Translations under genes and position numbers: made by a program | In this document: piece by piece, positions 16,809 to 25,156 of the stretch | How the letters are laid out: the number at the start of each line of letters is the position of its first letter | How positions within the stretch are numbered: position 1 is the stretch's first letter | NCBI GenBank assembly: GCA_041725895.1 | Contig: JBGRQA010000022.1 | Location: 1 to 64,000, forward strand | Length of the DNA stretch: 64,000 nt | Origin: JBGRQA01 sp041725895 | GTDB taxonomy: Bacteria > Bacteroidota > Bacteroidia > Bacteroidales > Marinifilaceae | Reading direction: 5' to 3' | The notes under the pieces: generated by a model | Databases searched by the model: none | The model's input: the letters and a program-made list of their open reading frames with translations, nothing else | Told to the model about the DNA's origin: nothing

Positions 16809-17501
16809 ATGAAAAAATACATCAGCATTGTACTGTTTTTTTTGGCAATAACAACTACAGCGAATTGCCAGAAGGTAGTGGAAGAAACCACAAAAATTTC
16901 AGCCGACGACAGAATCTCATTGGATTTTCAATTTGCCGACGAGATCAAAGTCTCAACCTGGAACAGAAATGAGGTCTATGTGAAAGCAAACGTCAGCATC
17001 AATAACAACCTGGATAATGATGCATTTCGGTTGAAACTGCGAAAAAGGTCCGGTGGTGTCGAAATTGAATCCATCATCGACAACATGGAGAAATTGCAGA
17101 AGACAACCATCATCCAACAACAACATGAGGATGATGAACGCACAGTAACCACTCATACCCTTGAACTGGATCTGTTCTTTGAGGTGAAACTACCGAAAAA
17201 TGCCAAACTTTCCATCAACACCATTAGCGGAAATGTTTTGATCGAAGGCTTACGCAACGAAATGGAAATTGAAACAATTAGCGGTTACGTGGATCTCTCA
17301 CTTCCATCCAACCAGAAAGCCGATTTGGTACTGAACACCATCACCGGAGAGATGTACACCGATTTTGACCTGAACCTGAAAAAGCAGGATGGCCTCCATC
17401 GATACATCAAAGGAAAATTCACGACAGCTTTGAATGGAGGTGGTGAGGAAATATCACTGAAGACCATCAGTGGAGATATTTTCCTACGCAAGACAAAGTA
17501 G
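16809..17501 (+). CDS. secreted DUF4097 protein, copy 2
   Basis: A 230-residue relative of the preceding DUF4097 protein. The ATG at 16809 is preferred over an upstream in-frame ATG at 16779 because it begins the signal peptide directly (MKKYISIVLFFLAITTTANC). Beta-solenoid strands repeat (KLSINTISGNVLIEGL, EMEIETISGYVDLSL, DLVLNTITGEMYTDF, EISLKTISGDIFLRK). The TISG(N/Y/D) turns recur four times and are very regular. Same proposed surface role as copy 1. Confidence 0.75.
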   Translation: MKKYISIVLFFLAITTTANCQKVVEETTKISADDRISLDFQFADEIKVSTWNRNEVYVKANVSINNNLDNDAFRLKLRKRSGGVEIESIIDNMEKLQKTTIIQQQHEDDERTVTTHTLELDLFFEVKLPKNAKLSINTISGNVLIEGLRNEMEIETISGYVDLSLPSNQKADLVLNTITGEMYTDFDLNLKKQDGLHRYIKGKFTTALNGGGEEISLKTISGDIFLRKTK

Positions 17502-17519
17502 TTTTCAACCTGGCACAAT

Positions 17520-17547
17520 CCGTTTGCTCGAAATATCGAGCAAACGG
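17520..17547. repeat. perfect hairpin between DUF4097 copy 2 and the protease-like gene
   Basis: 12-bp perfect arms CCGTTTGCTCGA / TCGAGCAAACGG around an AATA loop, with no T tract. It looks more like an mRNA-stability or processing hairpin than an intrinsic terminator. Confidence 0.6.
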
Positions 17548-17592
17548 CAGATCCTATAACTGAACAAAAAACAACAAACATTTTATTGAACC

Positions 17593-20031
17593 GTGAAAAA
17601 ATTACTAATTCTATCGCTCATACTTCAAGCTGCCTTCTGTTTCGGCCAAAACAAGCACCTCGTATTTCGTGACAAGGCCGTCTCATCGCTTTTGAATTGG
17701 TGGGAATCAGGAATGCCTGAGGACAAAATCGACAAACTCTCCCATGAACCTGCACACCAGATTATGGAGAAACTGTATCACAGAAATGGGAATGATACCA
17801 CCTCCTTTGCGGCTGCTTTGACCTCTTTTCAAACCAAGGGGGTGAATTCAAACGAAGGGTATGGTATTCAGAACGCCTTTTCCAAACGAAAAGAATTAAA
17901 GCAACTGCTGGTAGAAATTGAAAAAGCGCAATTTCTTGACAGTCTATTTGTCCGAGTATTGAACTTCTTCCCTAAAGGATTTCAGCCTTCGGCCCAGTAT
18001 GAAGTATTCCTTACCTTCACCGGATGGGAATACGGAGATGCTATGCAATTTACCTATAGAATGGATCAAAACGATATTCGACTGGTTTCCGATGGTACCC
18101 CGGCTATTATTCTAAATCTAACCCAGATCCATAACAGTTATGGAAATACTTTGGAAGAACGAATGTCAACCCTTTCGGATGTGTTGGCCCATGAAGTTTT
18201 CCATGCAATGTTGGAAGATTATTCCTCAAATAACTGGAAACAACAGGATAATCCAAAATTAGGAGAAACTTTTAATCACTACATTTTGAATGAAGGTATC
18301 GCACACTACATCTCCGAACAGAAAGAGTTTCACCTGAACTATCCAAGTGATGATTTTAGGGAAAAGGAAAAACGTTCGTTTCAACTTTACCAAAAAAAAG
18401 CTCCCCTTATTTGGGATGAGCAGCTCGGGAAAGAAGAACGAATCGATATCTTTCGATCAGGTTTGAGTGGAAAATTCTGGGAGAAATTCATTGCAATTAC
18501 CGGAATGTTTATGGCCTATCACATTGAACAGGAATTGGGTTTGAAAAAATTGCAGGAATGTGTCAAGTACGGTCCAAACTACTTCCTTCTCTCCTATCTA
18601 TCCACCGAAAAAGCAAAAGAAGAGGGTTTTTCCATCCCCACTGCAAATGATTTTCAAGCTGAACTTCAACTTCAGGTACGAGATTACTTTCGTAAGGGCA
18701 GAATTCGAAACGGTCAGAAGATATTGAAGCAACTCCTTCAATTCGATGCAGCAAATTCAGAATCACATTACCTTTATGCTGAAGCTGCCCTTTTAAAGGC
18801 GGAACCAGATTTCTGGAAACATAAAGAATTCGTTCAAAAATATGGAACCAGGGAACAACAAGTCGTACTCGAAACAAAATTTGACCTATTCCTGGGAACC
18901 GGACAAAAGGAAGAAATGATTTCCCAATCGCTTCAGGAGTTTTCCCAAAACCATGAACTTCAACTTTGCAAATGGTTAAACGAACTGGAGAAAGGGAATT
19001 GGAAGAAATGCTACAAAAGACTGGAACAAATTGACCACTGCCTTTTTAGCTTCCAACCCTACAAAGCTTTATATTATAACAGTTGTGTTGAAAATAAAAA
19101 ATTGGCAAAATCAATTAGACAGAAATGTACAAAGAATACCAACTATACAATTAATTCCAAATTTGTACCCTTACTGGATTTGCCTGATAAAAAATTCCTT
19201 TCCCAAAGCGAATCTATTGAACTTCCCTTTGCCTGGTATGGTCCCTACTTGGGAGTGGAGCTGCAAGGAAAAGACGGGACGGTTTGCAAACTGGAACTCG
19301 ACACCGGAACAGGATATGACTTGATTACCCTCCATACTCTGGAGAAAGGGGAAAAGCTTGCCGGGAAAGATACAATTTGTATTAAAAATGGGATACAGTA
19401 CAATTCCATGGATCAGGCAGAAGATATGCATTACAAATTGGCCAACTATTTACAACCCGCTTGTTCAAATGTTACCACAGGTTATTTTAAGGGTTCCATC
19501 CATGGCTGCGACGGATGCATCTCTCCTACTGCATTCCGTCCCTATGCAATGCACATTGACCCCATCCGTGAAAAAATATATTTACGGAGTCCCAAAAATA
19601 TGAAACGACTTCGCAAAAGAGAAAAAGGAAATTACTTCTCGGTTCCCTATGTAGAGCGTGGTGGATGGATTTTTATTCCCTGTAAAATAAATGGACAGGA
19701 AGTTTTGATGCTGGTTGAAACAGGATCAGGAAATGTAAACCTTAATAACTACTCATTAAAAAAAGCGGGGCTTAAATCCTACAAGGAAACCATACAATGG
19801 AAAGGGAAAGACTATCCCGTAGATAAAGTGGATTTCACTTTGGAATTGGGAGAAATGAAATACGAAGTAGAAGGTGGTATAACCAACGATTGGGTAATGG
19901 CCAACTTAAACTACGGATTGGCATCAGCCGGAGATCTAGGCCCCGATTTCTTCCGTCATTTTCCTTTCATCATCGATCCCTACAAGAAAGAGTTGATTAT
20001 TTTTAGGGAGAACAATGAGCTAATAAAATAG
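17593..20031 (+). CDS. secreted protein with gluzincin-like and two retropepsin-like domains
   Basis: An 812-residue exported protein that starts at GTG 17593 with a signal peptide (LLILSLILQAAFCFG). The N-terminal half has H200-E-V-F-H204 and, 29 residues on, E234 in LNEGIAHYIS, the gluzincin zinc-site arrangement. The middle (about 370-530) is helical and TPR-like. The C-terminal third has two lobes like retropepsins: ELDTGTGYDLI with D570, and MLVETGSGNVNLN where the aspartate is E709. I know of no named family with this order; relation to DUF5700 is a guess. It follows the sigma/anti-sigma set on the same strand, so it may be part of that regulon. Confidence 0.65.
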   Translation: MKKLLILSLILQAAFCFGQNKHLVFRDKAVSSLLNWWESGMPEDKIDKLSHEPAHQIMEKLYHRNGNDTTSFAAALTSFQTKGVNSNEGYGIQNAFSKRKELKQLLVEIEKAQFLDSLFVRVLNFFPKGFQPSAQYEVFLTFTGWEYGDAMQFTYRMDQNDIRLVSDGTPAIILNLTQIHNSYGNTLEERMSTLSDVLAHEVFHAMLEDYSSNNWKQQDNPKLGETFNHYILNEGIAHYISEQKEFHLNYPSDDFREKEKRSFQLYQKKAPLIWDEQLGKEERIDIFRSGLSGKFWEKFIAITGMFMAYHIEQELGLKKLQECVKYGPNYFLLSYLSTEKAKEEGFSIPTANDFQAELQLQVRDYFRKGRIRNGQKILKQLLQFDAANSESHYLYAEAALLKAEPDFWKHKEFVQKYGTREQQVVLETKFDLFLGTGQKEEMISQSLQEFSQNHELQLCKWLNELEKGNWKKCYKRLEQIDHCLFSFQPYKALYYNSCVENKKLAKSIRQKCTKNTNYTINSKFVPLLDLPDKKFLSQSESIELPFAWYGPYLGVELQGKDGTVCKLELDTGTGYDLITLHTLEKGEKLAGKDTICIKNGIQYNSMDQAEDMHYKLANYLQPACSNVTTGYFKGSIHGCDGCISPTAFRPYAMHIDPIREKIYLRSPKNMKRLRKREKGNYFSVPYVERGGWIFIPCKINGQEVLMLVETGSGNVNLNNYSLKKAGLKSYKETIQWKGKDYPVDKVDFTLELGEMKYEVEGGITNDWVMANLNYGLASAGDLGPDFFRHFPFIIDPYKKELIIFRENNELIK

Positions 20032-20194
20032 TTTATTAATGCATCAAGAATAATGTATAATTATTACTGTGAAAAGTATCAAAAAAAGAAAGTAATGTAC
20101 AATGAAAATTTTAAGAAGTAATTTTCAGAAAAAAGAAAAGCAGTACTCCTTATCAAGAAGTACTAAATAGAAAATAATTCTATAACTTCAACTC

Positions 20195-20232
20195 ACACCC
20201 TTTGGTTCGATTTCTATTCAGACCAAAGGGTG
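20195..20232 (+). terminator. terminator after the protease-like gene
   Basis: Perfect 11-bp stem CACCCTTTGGT / ACCAAAGGGTG with a 16-base loop and a T7 tract, 160 bases past the stop codon. The remaining 20233-20832 bases hold no supported gene; a weak relative of repeat R1 lies at about 20335-20395. Confidence 0.85.
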
Positions 20233-20832
20233 TTTTTTTACATCAATTTCTCAATCAAAAATTACTACTCGAGTCGCAAAAAAGGCAAGAAGAAGAGAAA
20301 AAACTATCGTTTTTTAGTCTCTTCGTTGTAGTTGATCAAGTCTTCACAAAAGATATTTTCATACAATTCTCAGGAGCTTAAACTTTCATTATTCTCTATT
20401 AAAACAACTGAATTTATGAGTAATAAACGTGAATAAAAAACACCAAAATCATCGACATTATAGACGAAAACAAGTGAAAATATAGCCCTGAAACTAATTA
20501 TTACTCTACAATTCATAATTTCTGAGCATTTTCTGACACCCAGACACATTTTAGCAAGGTCAAAAAGTCAATATTTGGCCACTTTATTCTTCGATTTTTC
20601 ATTTTTGGGGGGAAGAAGAATGAAACAAACTTGAAATTTGTCACTTTGGAGAAAGCATGCCAAAATAAACTTAGACCTTATACTCAAAAAATATCCTAAT
20701 GGCTAATTTAAAATTCACTTGTTTATAGGATCACCGTTTTAAGGTTTCATCCACTATTCCGCCCTCACCTCTTTTATTAGGTAATAGAACTTTACTTTCA
20801 AATTAGAAGCCCCCCCACTATATATAGAAAAA

Positions 20833-20860
20833 AACCCGCCACTCAAAATAGTGACGAGTT
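20833..20860 (-). terminator. terminator of the GH5 gene
   Basis: Stem AACCCGCCACT / AGTGACGAGTT (G-T pairs allowed) with a 6-base loop, followed on the minus strand by a long T run, just past the GH5 stop codon. Confidence 0.75.
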
Positions 20861-20882
20861 CCCATCGATAGCAATGTAAATC

Positions 20883-21887
20883 TTAAGCTCTACTTTCCGA
20901 CATTCGGGTCTGCTTTTGTTCATTATAGTTGGCCCAATCCTCAATAATTTTCTTTGCCTCCTTACCGGAATCAGTCAAATCATTTGGATATTGCCAATTG
21001 CCTTCTGTATTGGCCCCTTGAATAAGAGCCGAAGCTCCAGGAGTATCGCCAGGACCTTCCACTTTATCACATACAGACCAATTGCAATGTGAAATTTCAT
21101 TCTCATGCAGGAAATTCATCCATTGATACGTTTCATGATAATCCGGATTTCCCTGGCCCAAATTATTTACAGTTCCCCACTCTGTCACAAATAATGCAAT
21201 ACCCCTATCCAATGCATAAGTGGCTTTGTCACGAATATCCTGTTTATGTGTTGCAGCATAGAAATGCAGTGTATAGGCAATATTTCGTTCTTCTTCCATG
21301 CCTAATGGACTATCCGCTGCGATGTCCACATCCTGACTCCAGGTAGTGGTTCCCACAATTATTAGATGAACAGGATCAATCTCACGAATTATTGAGATCA
21401 TTTTCTCGGCATAAGGCTTGACGTCATCTTCCCAACTTACATCATTTTTAGGTTCATTGTAGATCTCATAGATAATGTTGTCCTTGTCTCCATAATCACA
21501 AGCCATCATTTCAAAAAAATCTTTGGCTTTTTGCTCGTGCTGAAATGCATAATGTGAATGGAAATCAATGATCACATAGATGCCTTTTAAGATGGCTGCA
21601 TCAATTACTTTCCTGATTGTTGCTTCATTCTCGGCAGGATTTTGAATATAACCACCCGAGTCTTCTACTCCCATTGCCACTCGTACGATGGAACAATTCC
21701 AGTTCTTCTCCAATTCAGAAACGGTACCAGCATTATAGAATGGTTTTCCTTCCCATCCTTCGTTGGACCAAAAGTAGCTCATCCCTGCCAGACAAACGGG
21801 GTTGTCATTTTTGTCATAGATTCGGTTCCCTTTTACTTTCAAAGCTCCATGTTTCTCAACAATAGTCATTTCCTTTTTCATAATCAT
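20883..21887 (-). CDS. GH5 family glycoside hydrolase (endoglucanase-like), no signal peptide
   Basis: A TIM-barrel glycosidase of 334 residues, closest by eye to subfamily GH5_2 cellulases (VKGNRIYDKNDNPVCLAGMS opening). The acid/base is E145 in YEIYNEP and the nucleophile E236 in LFVTEWG; the conserved TLHFYAATH block (about 206-214) is intact. The N-terminus (MIMKKEMTIVEKHGALKV) has no signal peptide and no carbohydrate-binding module follows. It would act in the cytoplasm, on imported oligosaccharides, unless exported another way. A divergent AraC-type regulator sits 328 bases away. Confidence 0.88.
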   Translation of the reverse strand: MIMKKEMTIVEKHGALKVKGNRIYDKNDNPVCLAGMSYFWSNEGWEGKPFYNAGTVSELEKNWNCSIVRVAMGVEDSGGYIQNPAENEATIRKVIDAAILKGIYVIIDFHSHYAFQHEQKAKDFFEMMACDYGDKDNIIYEIYNEPKNDVSWEDDVKPYAEKMISIIREIDPVHLIIVGTTTWSQDVDIAADSPLGMEEERNIAYTLHFYAATHKQDIRDKATYALDRGIALFVTEWGTVNNLGQGNPDYHETYQWMNFLHENEISHCNWSVCDKVEGPGDTPGASALIQGANTEGNWQYPNDLTDSGKEAKKIIEDWANYNEQKQTRMSESRA

Positions 21888-21953
21888 TTGAAATTAATTA
21901 GTTATAGAATAAATAATCAATTATCCGAATTTAGATTCCTGCTACGAATTTGT

Positions 21954-22010
21954 TACTACCTTTTTGTGTTTTCCGTACTGCTCTTTTGTCTTTTTCATAC
22001 TACCCTTTTG
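21954..22010. promoter_or_regulatory. three 22-bp-phased direct repeats between the GH5 and AraC genes
   Basis: TACTACCTTTTTG (21954), TACTGCTCTTTTG (21976) and TACTACCCTTTTG (21998) are spaced exactly 22 bases apart, two helical turns. They lie 67-123 bases upstream of the GH5 start, as expected for an activator-binding array. No other feature was found in 21888-22215. Confidence 0.55.
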
Positions 22011-22215
22011 ATGATCGTCTAAAAAAATAATCGTAACTTAAGTATAAGAGGTCGACCTAAACATCAAGAATTACCGGGAAATGACCCCACTTAAATGTTT
22101 CTATCTGATCAAATAGATTTTAAATAGCAGTAACTACAAAGAATACAAAATGAGTTTAGGTATTCCGGAAGTACAGAGGTTATAACGTTTATTTACTGAT
22201 TTATTTCAAAAAAAT

Positions 22216-23310
22216 ATGGTATTATACCTTGCATCGCATTTCAATCCTATCATTTATAATGGGCTAAACCTGGTGAATGAAATCCTATATCAAAATGAAC
22301 ATATTTACATTGTATATTCAGGAGGTTTTCTATCTTTCATCCACAATGAGAGTAATTCACTTATGCCCGCAATGTTCTTACTTTCAGGGTTCGAATTGAC
22401 AATTTTTATGTTCCTGATCTTCTTAGGCGTCAAGAAACTGCGAAAATGGAGGAGATTCAAAAATTCCTTCAACTCAGAATTTTCAAAAGGCAACCAAACT
22501 ACAGAATCAATTTCCAATAGCACAATTCCATATTCAAAACCAGAATCTACTACAACTCCCCACATTCTATCTATGGGAATGTCAGACAAAGAAATTCAAT
22601 CACTTAAATTGCATCTGGAAAAAAAATTTGAAATTACTCAGGTTAATAGTATACAAGAGGCCTGGTGGATATTGAAGAAGAAAAGCACTAATATCATACT
22701 CTGTAATACGCTGAATGGTGTTTGGGAGAGTGCACAATTATGCATAAATCTTAAAATAAACCCGGCAACTAAATCCATTCCTGTAATTTTAATTGGTAAA
22801 GTTGAAGAAATTGATTGTATAAAAATAATGGCGGATGAATACATGAGTCCCCCGTTAAATTATTTTGAATTGAAACTAAAAATTGATTCTTTACTCAACA
22901 AGGAACAAATCCCGGAAAAACAAACCAAACCGGTTGTAAATCCCAGCCTTTCCCTGGCTGATATTAAATTCCTACAACAATTGCAATGTCTGATTGCAGA
23001 CAATCTGCAAAATCAGGAATTTAATGTACTGACTCTGTGCAAACAATTATTCGTCAGTAGATCGTACCTTCACAAAAGGTTAATCAAATTGACGGGAACG
23101 GCTCCAGGTGCCTATATCCGGGAATTTAGAATCAAAAAGGCCCAGGAGTTAATGATATCCAGTGATTTGAATGTTACAGAAATTGCTTTCGAAGTAGGTT
23201 TTAACAGTCCCCGATATTTTAGACAGTATTTTAAGGAGAAGTATGGGATGTCGCCATCGACTTATATTAATATTTATCGGAATACCGTAGAGGAGGTTGG
23301 TGTGGATTGA
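22216..23310 (+). CDS. membrane-anchored AraC-family regulator with a pseudo-receiver domain
   Basis: A 364-residue protein. One clear membrane segment lies at about 52-72 (FLLSGFELTIFMFLIFLG), followed by a basic stretch. Residues about 117-225 resemble a response-regulator receiver (PVILIGKVEE, PPLNYFELKLKIDSLL), but the phospho-acceptor aspartate position is asparagine (IILCNTLNG) and the KPF motif reads PPL, so it is unlikely to be phosphorylated. The C-terminal 100 residues are an AraC double HTH (NVTEIAFEVGFNSPRYFRQYF). It is divergent from GH5 and could bind the phased repeats between them. Confidence 0.82.
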   Translation: MVLYLASHFNPIIYNGLNLVNEILYQNEHIYIVYSGGFLSFIHNESNSLMPAMFLLSGFELTIFMFLIFLGVKKLRKWRRFKNSFNSEFSKGNQTTESISNSTIPYSKPESTTTPHILSMGMSDKEIQSLKLHLEKKFEITQVNSIQEAWWILKKKSTNIILCNTLNGVWESAQLCINLKINPATKSIPVILIGKVEEIDCIKIMADEYMSPPLNYFELKLKIDSLLNKEQIPEKQTKPVVNPSLSLADIKFLQQLQCLIADNLQNQEFNVLTLCKQLFVSRSYLHKRLIKLTGTAPGAYIREFRIKKAQELMISSDLNVTEIAFEVGFNSPRYFRQYFKEKYGMSPSTYINIYRNTVEEVGVD

Positions 23311-23316
23311 AGTGAG

Positions 23317-23353
23317 TTATTGGTATCCCCACTTCAAGTGGGGTTACCAATAA
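23317..23353. repeat. REP-like hairpin A1 upstream of RAYT 1
   Basis: A 37-base near-palindrome with arms TTATTGGTATCCCCACTT and AAGTGGGGTTACCAATAA; one T-T mismatch. Its reverse complement matches hairpin A2 (24060-24096) except at the loop. Confidence 0.85.
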
Positions 23354-23358
23354 GAAAT

Positions 23359-23389
23359 CTGGGATCCCGACTTTGGTTCGGGCTCCCAG
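23359..23389. repeat. REP-like hairpin B upstream of RAYT 1
   Basis: Arms CTGGGATCCCGA / TCGGGCTCCCAG with one mismatch and a 7-base loop, six bases after hairpin A1. Together they form a two-hairpin cluster. Confidence 0.7.
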
Positions 23390-23463
23390 TATAATTCCCG
23401 AAGCAAAAAAGATTATAATTTATAAGAATCACTATTTATTCTGGAATCGCAAAACGACATAGC

Positions 23464-24048
23464 ATGCAATTCAAAAAAGGATACATATATCACATATACA
23501 ATCGCGGCAATAATCTAGGCCGAATATTTTTTACCCGGGAAAATTATTTGTATTTCCTTAACAAAATCCGCAATCACCTATTGCCCTACTGCAGCATCCT
23601 GGCCTGGTGTCTAATGCCAAAGGATTTTCATTTGATAATCTACGTACACCATTTGAAAGTTGAAAATAGAAAGGAAAGCATCAACGGATCCTACGGAAAG
23701 ATGTTGAGCAGTTATGCCAGAGCCATTCAAAATCAGGAAAACAAAATGGGTTCAATCTTTCAAAAGCACACCAAATTTATCTGTTTAAACGATGAAAAAC
23801 CTAAAAATTATAGCAATTGGAAAAACGAATTCGGCAATTCAATCACTCTAATAGATAAAACCAAAAGCTATCCACAAATCTGTTTCGACTACATTCATTT
23901 ACTTCCAATACATAGCCAAAATATATCCTCTCCAGACGAATGGGAATTCTCATCCTATAGAGATTACCAAGGGCTTAGGAACGGAAAACTGGTCAATTTT
24001 AAATTAGCTGAAAAGGAATTGGGCATAAAAAGAAAAGTATTGGATTAG
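23464..24048 (+). CDS. REP-associated tyrosine transposase (RAYT) 1
   Basis: A 194-residue Y1/HUH-type protein of the TnpA-REP class: GYIYHIYNRGNN opening, SILAWCLMPKDFHLIIYV metal-site region, and catalytic tyrosine Y84 in MLSSYARAIQNQ. RAYTs nick and join single-stranded REP hairpins. The usual HUH motif (MPNHFH) reads MPKDFH, so the first histidine (position 54) is aspartate. The gene is flanked by inverted hairpins A1 and A2, forming a REPtron. It aligns by eye along its length with the second RAYT at 40459-41034. Confidence 0.88.
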   Translation: MQFKKGYIYHIYNRGNNLGRIFFTRENYLYFLNKIRNHLLPYCSILAWCLMPKDFHLIIYVHHLKVENRKESINGSYGKMLSSYARAIQNQENKMGSIFQKHTKFICLNDEKPKNYSNWKNEFGNSITLIDKTKSYPQICFDYIHLLPIHSQNISSPDEWEFSSYRDYQGLRNGKLVNFKLAEKELGIKRKVLD

Positions 24049-24059
24049 ATCACTTCCCT

Positions 24060-24096
24060 TTATTGGTAACCCCACTCCAAGTGGGGATACCAATAA
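24060..24096. repeat. REP-like hairpin A2 downstream of RAYT 1
   Basis: A 37-base near-palindrome with arms TTATTGGTAACCCCACT and AGTGGGGATACCAATAA. It is the inverse of A1, so the RAYT gene lies between inverted copies. Confidence 0.85.
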
Positions 24097-24100
24097 AAAA

Positions 24101-24128
24101 AAACTCCGGCCCAACCGGACCGGAGTTT
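24101..24128 (-). terminator. terminator of lgt
   Basis: 9-bp stem AAACTCCGG / CCGGAGTTT with a 10-base loop; on the minus strand it is followed by a T run. It lies 23 bases past the lgt stop and abuts RAYT hairpin A2. Confidence 0.85.
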
Positions 24129-24150
24129 TAAATAATATTATCTATTCTAA

Positions 24151-24951
24151 TTATGCTATTTGCTTCTTTTTACGAAAGAACAGGTAAGCCCCCAAAAGAA
24201 TGAATGGGATACTCAACAACTGCCCCATGTTCAAAGCCATTCCCTGTTCGAAAGCTTCCTGGTTCTCCTTAATAAATTCAATCAGGAAACGGGAAACAAA
24301 AATCATCATCAGAGCTGCTCCGAAAATCTTTCCTACCTTTTCTTTGGCATCCGTTTTCCAATACATAAACATTAGAACACCGAAAGTAATCAGGTAACAA
24401 ATCGATTCGTACAACTGAGCCGGATGTCTGGGAGCCATTGGATCGCCAATTGAGGCACGAACGAATTTGAATCCCCATGCCAGGCTGGTTTGGGTCCCAA
24501 TGATCTCAGAATTCATCAAATTACCCAGGCGAATAAAACATCCTGCTAATGCAATCGCAACAACAGCACGGTCCAGTACCCAGAACATAGAACGTTTGCT
24601 CACCTTTTTCGAGTAGATCCACAAAGCCAGAATAATACCCACAGCAGCTCCATGCGAAGCCAAACCACCATGCCAAATTTTAATAATTTCGGCCGGGTGC
24701 TGAGAATAGAATTCCCAACCGTAAAAGAAAACATGTCCTAAACGAGCACCAACCACCGTGGCAACCATGGTATAGATAAAAAGTTTATCCAACCAGGCCA
24801 GGTCGATCTTTTCGGCCTTAAACATTCTTTCCACAATATGGTAACCGAACAGGAACCCCAATGCAAAAAGAAGTCCGTACCAACGAACCGTTATTGGACC
24901 AATACTGAAAATTTCGGGATCGATATCCCAAAGGATTGCATTTAATACCAT
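24151..24951 (-). CDS. lgt: prolipoprotein diacylglyceryl transferase
   Basis: Inner-membrane enzyme that moves diacylglycerol from phosphatidylglycerol to the lipobox cysteine of prolipoproteins. 266 residues, with about seven membrane segments. Family blocks are clear: VRWYGLLFALGFLFGY, the signature FIRLGNLMNSEIIG, and HPAQLYES. It starts at ATG 24951 and is monocistronic, with secA about 200 bases downstream-facing on the same strand behind a large hairpin. Confidence 0.95.
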   Translation of the reverse strand: MVLNAILWDIDPEIFSIGPITVRWYGLLFALGFLFGYHIVERMFKAEKIDLAWLDKLFIYTMVATVVGARLGHVFFYGWEFYSQHPAEIIKIWHGGLASHGAAVGIILALWIYSKKVSKRSMFWVLDRAVVAIALAGCFIRLGNLMNSEIIGTQTSLAWGFKFVRASIGDPMAPRHPAQLYESICYLITFGVLMFMYWKTDAKEKVGKIFGAALMMIFVSRFLIEFIKENQEAFEQGMALNMGQLLSIPFILLGAYLFFRKKKQIA

Positions 24952-25077
24952 TTAAGAAAAATTTTGAAGTGGTACCTTGCCGACAAATGTTTTAAAAGTC
25001 GAATAACAGGACTCCCCCAATCGCAATCAGGAAAAAACTTGAACCGGTAGAATACACCAATTTCTATAAACAAAAAA

Positions 25078-25139
25078 GAGATTGTCTCTGGATTTCCCTT
25101 CTCCTAAAATTGGAAAAGGGAAATCCGTAGTACAATCTC
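25078..25139 (-). terminator. nested hairpin terminator of secA
   Basis: Outer arms GAGATTGT (25078-25085) / ACAATCTC (25132-25139) enclose inner arms GGATTTCCCTT / AAGGGAAATCC. On the minus strand the outer stem runs into TTTTTT. Position and strand fit secA. Confidence 0.8.
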
Positions 25140-25156
25140 AAATATAACAATAATTA

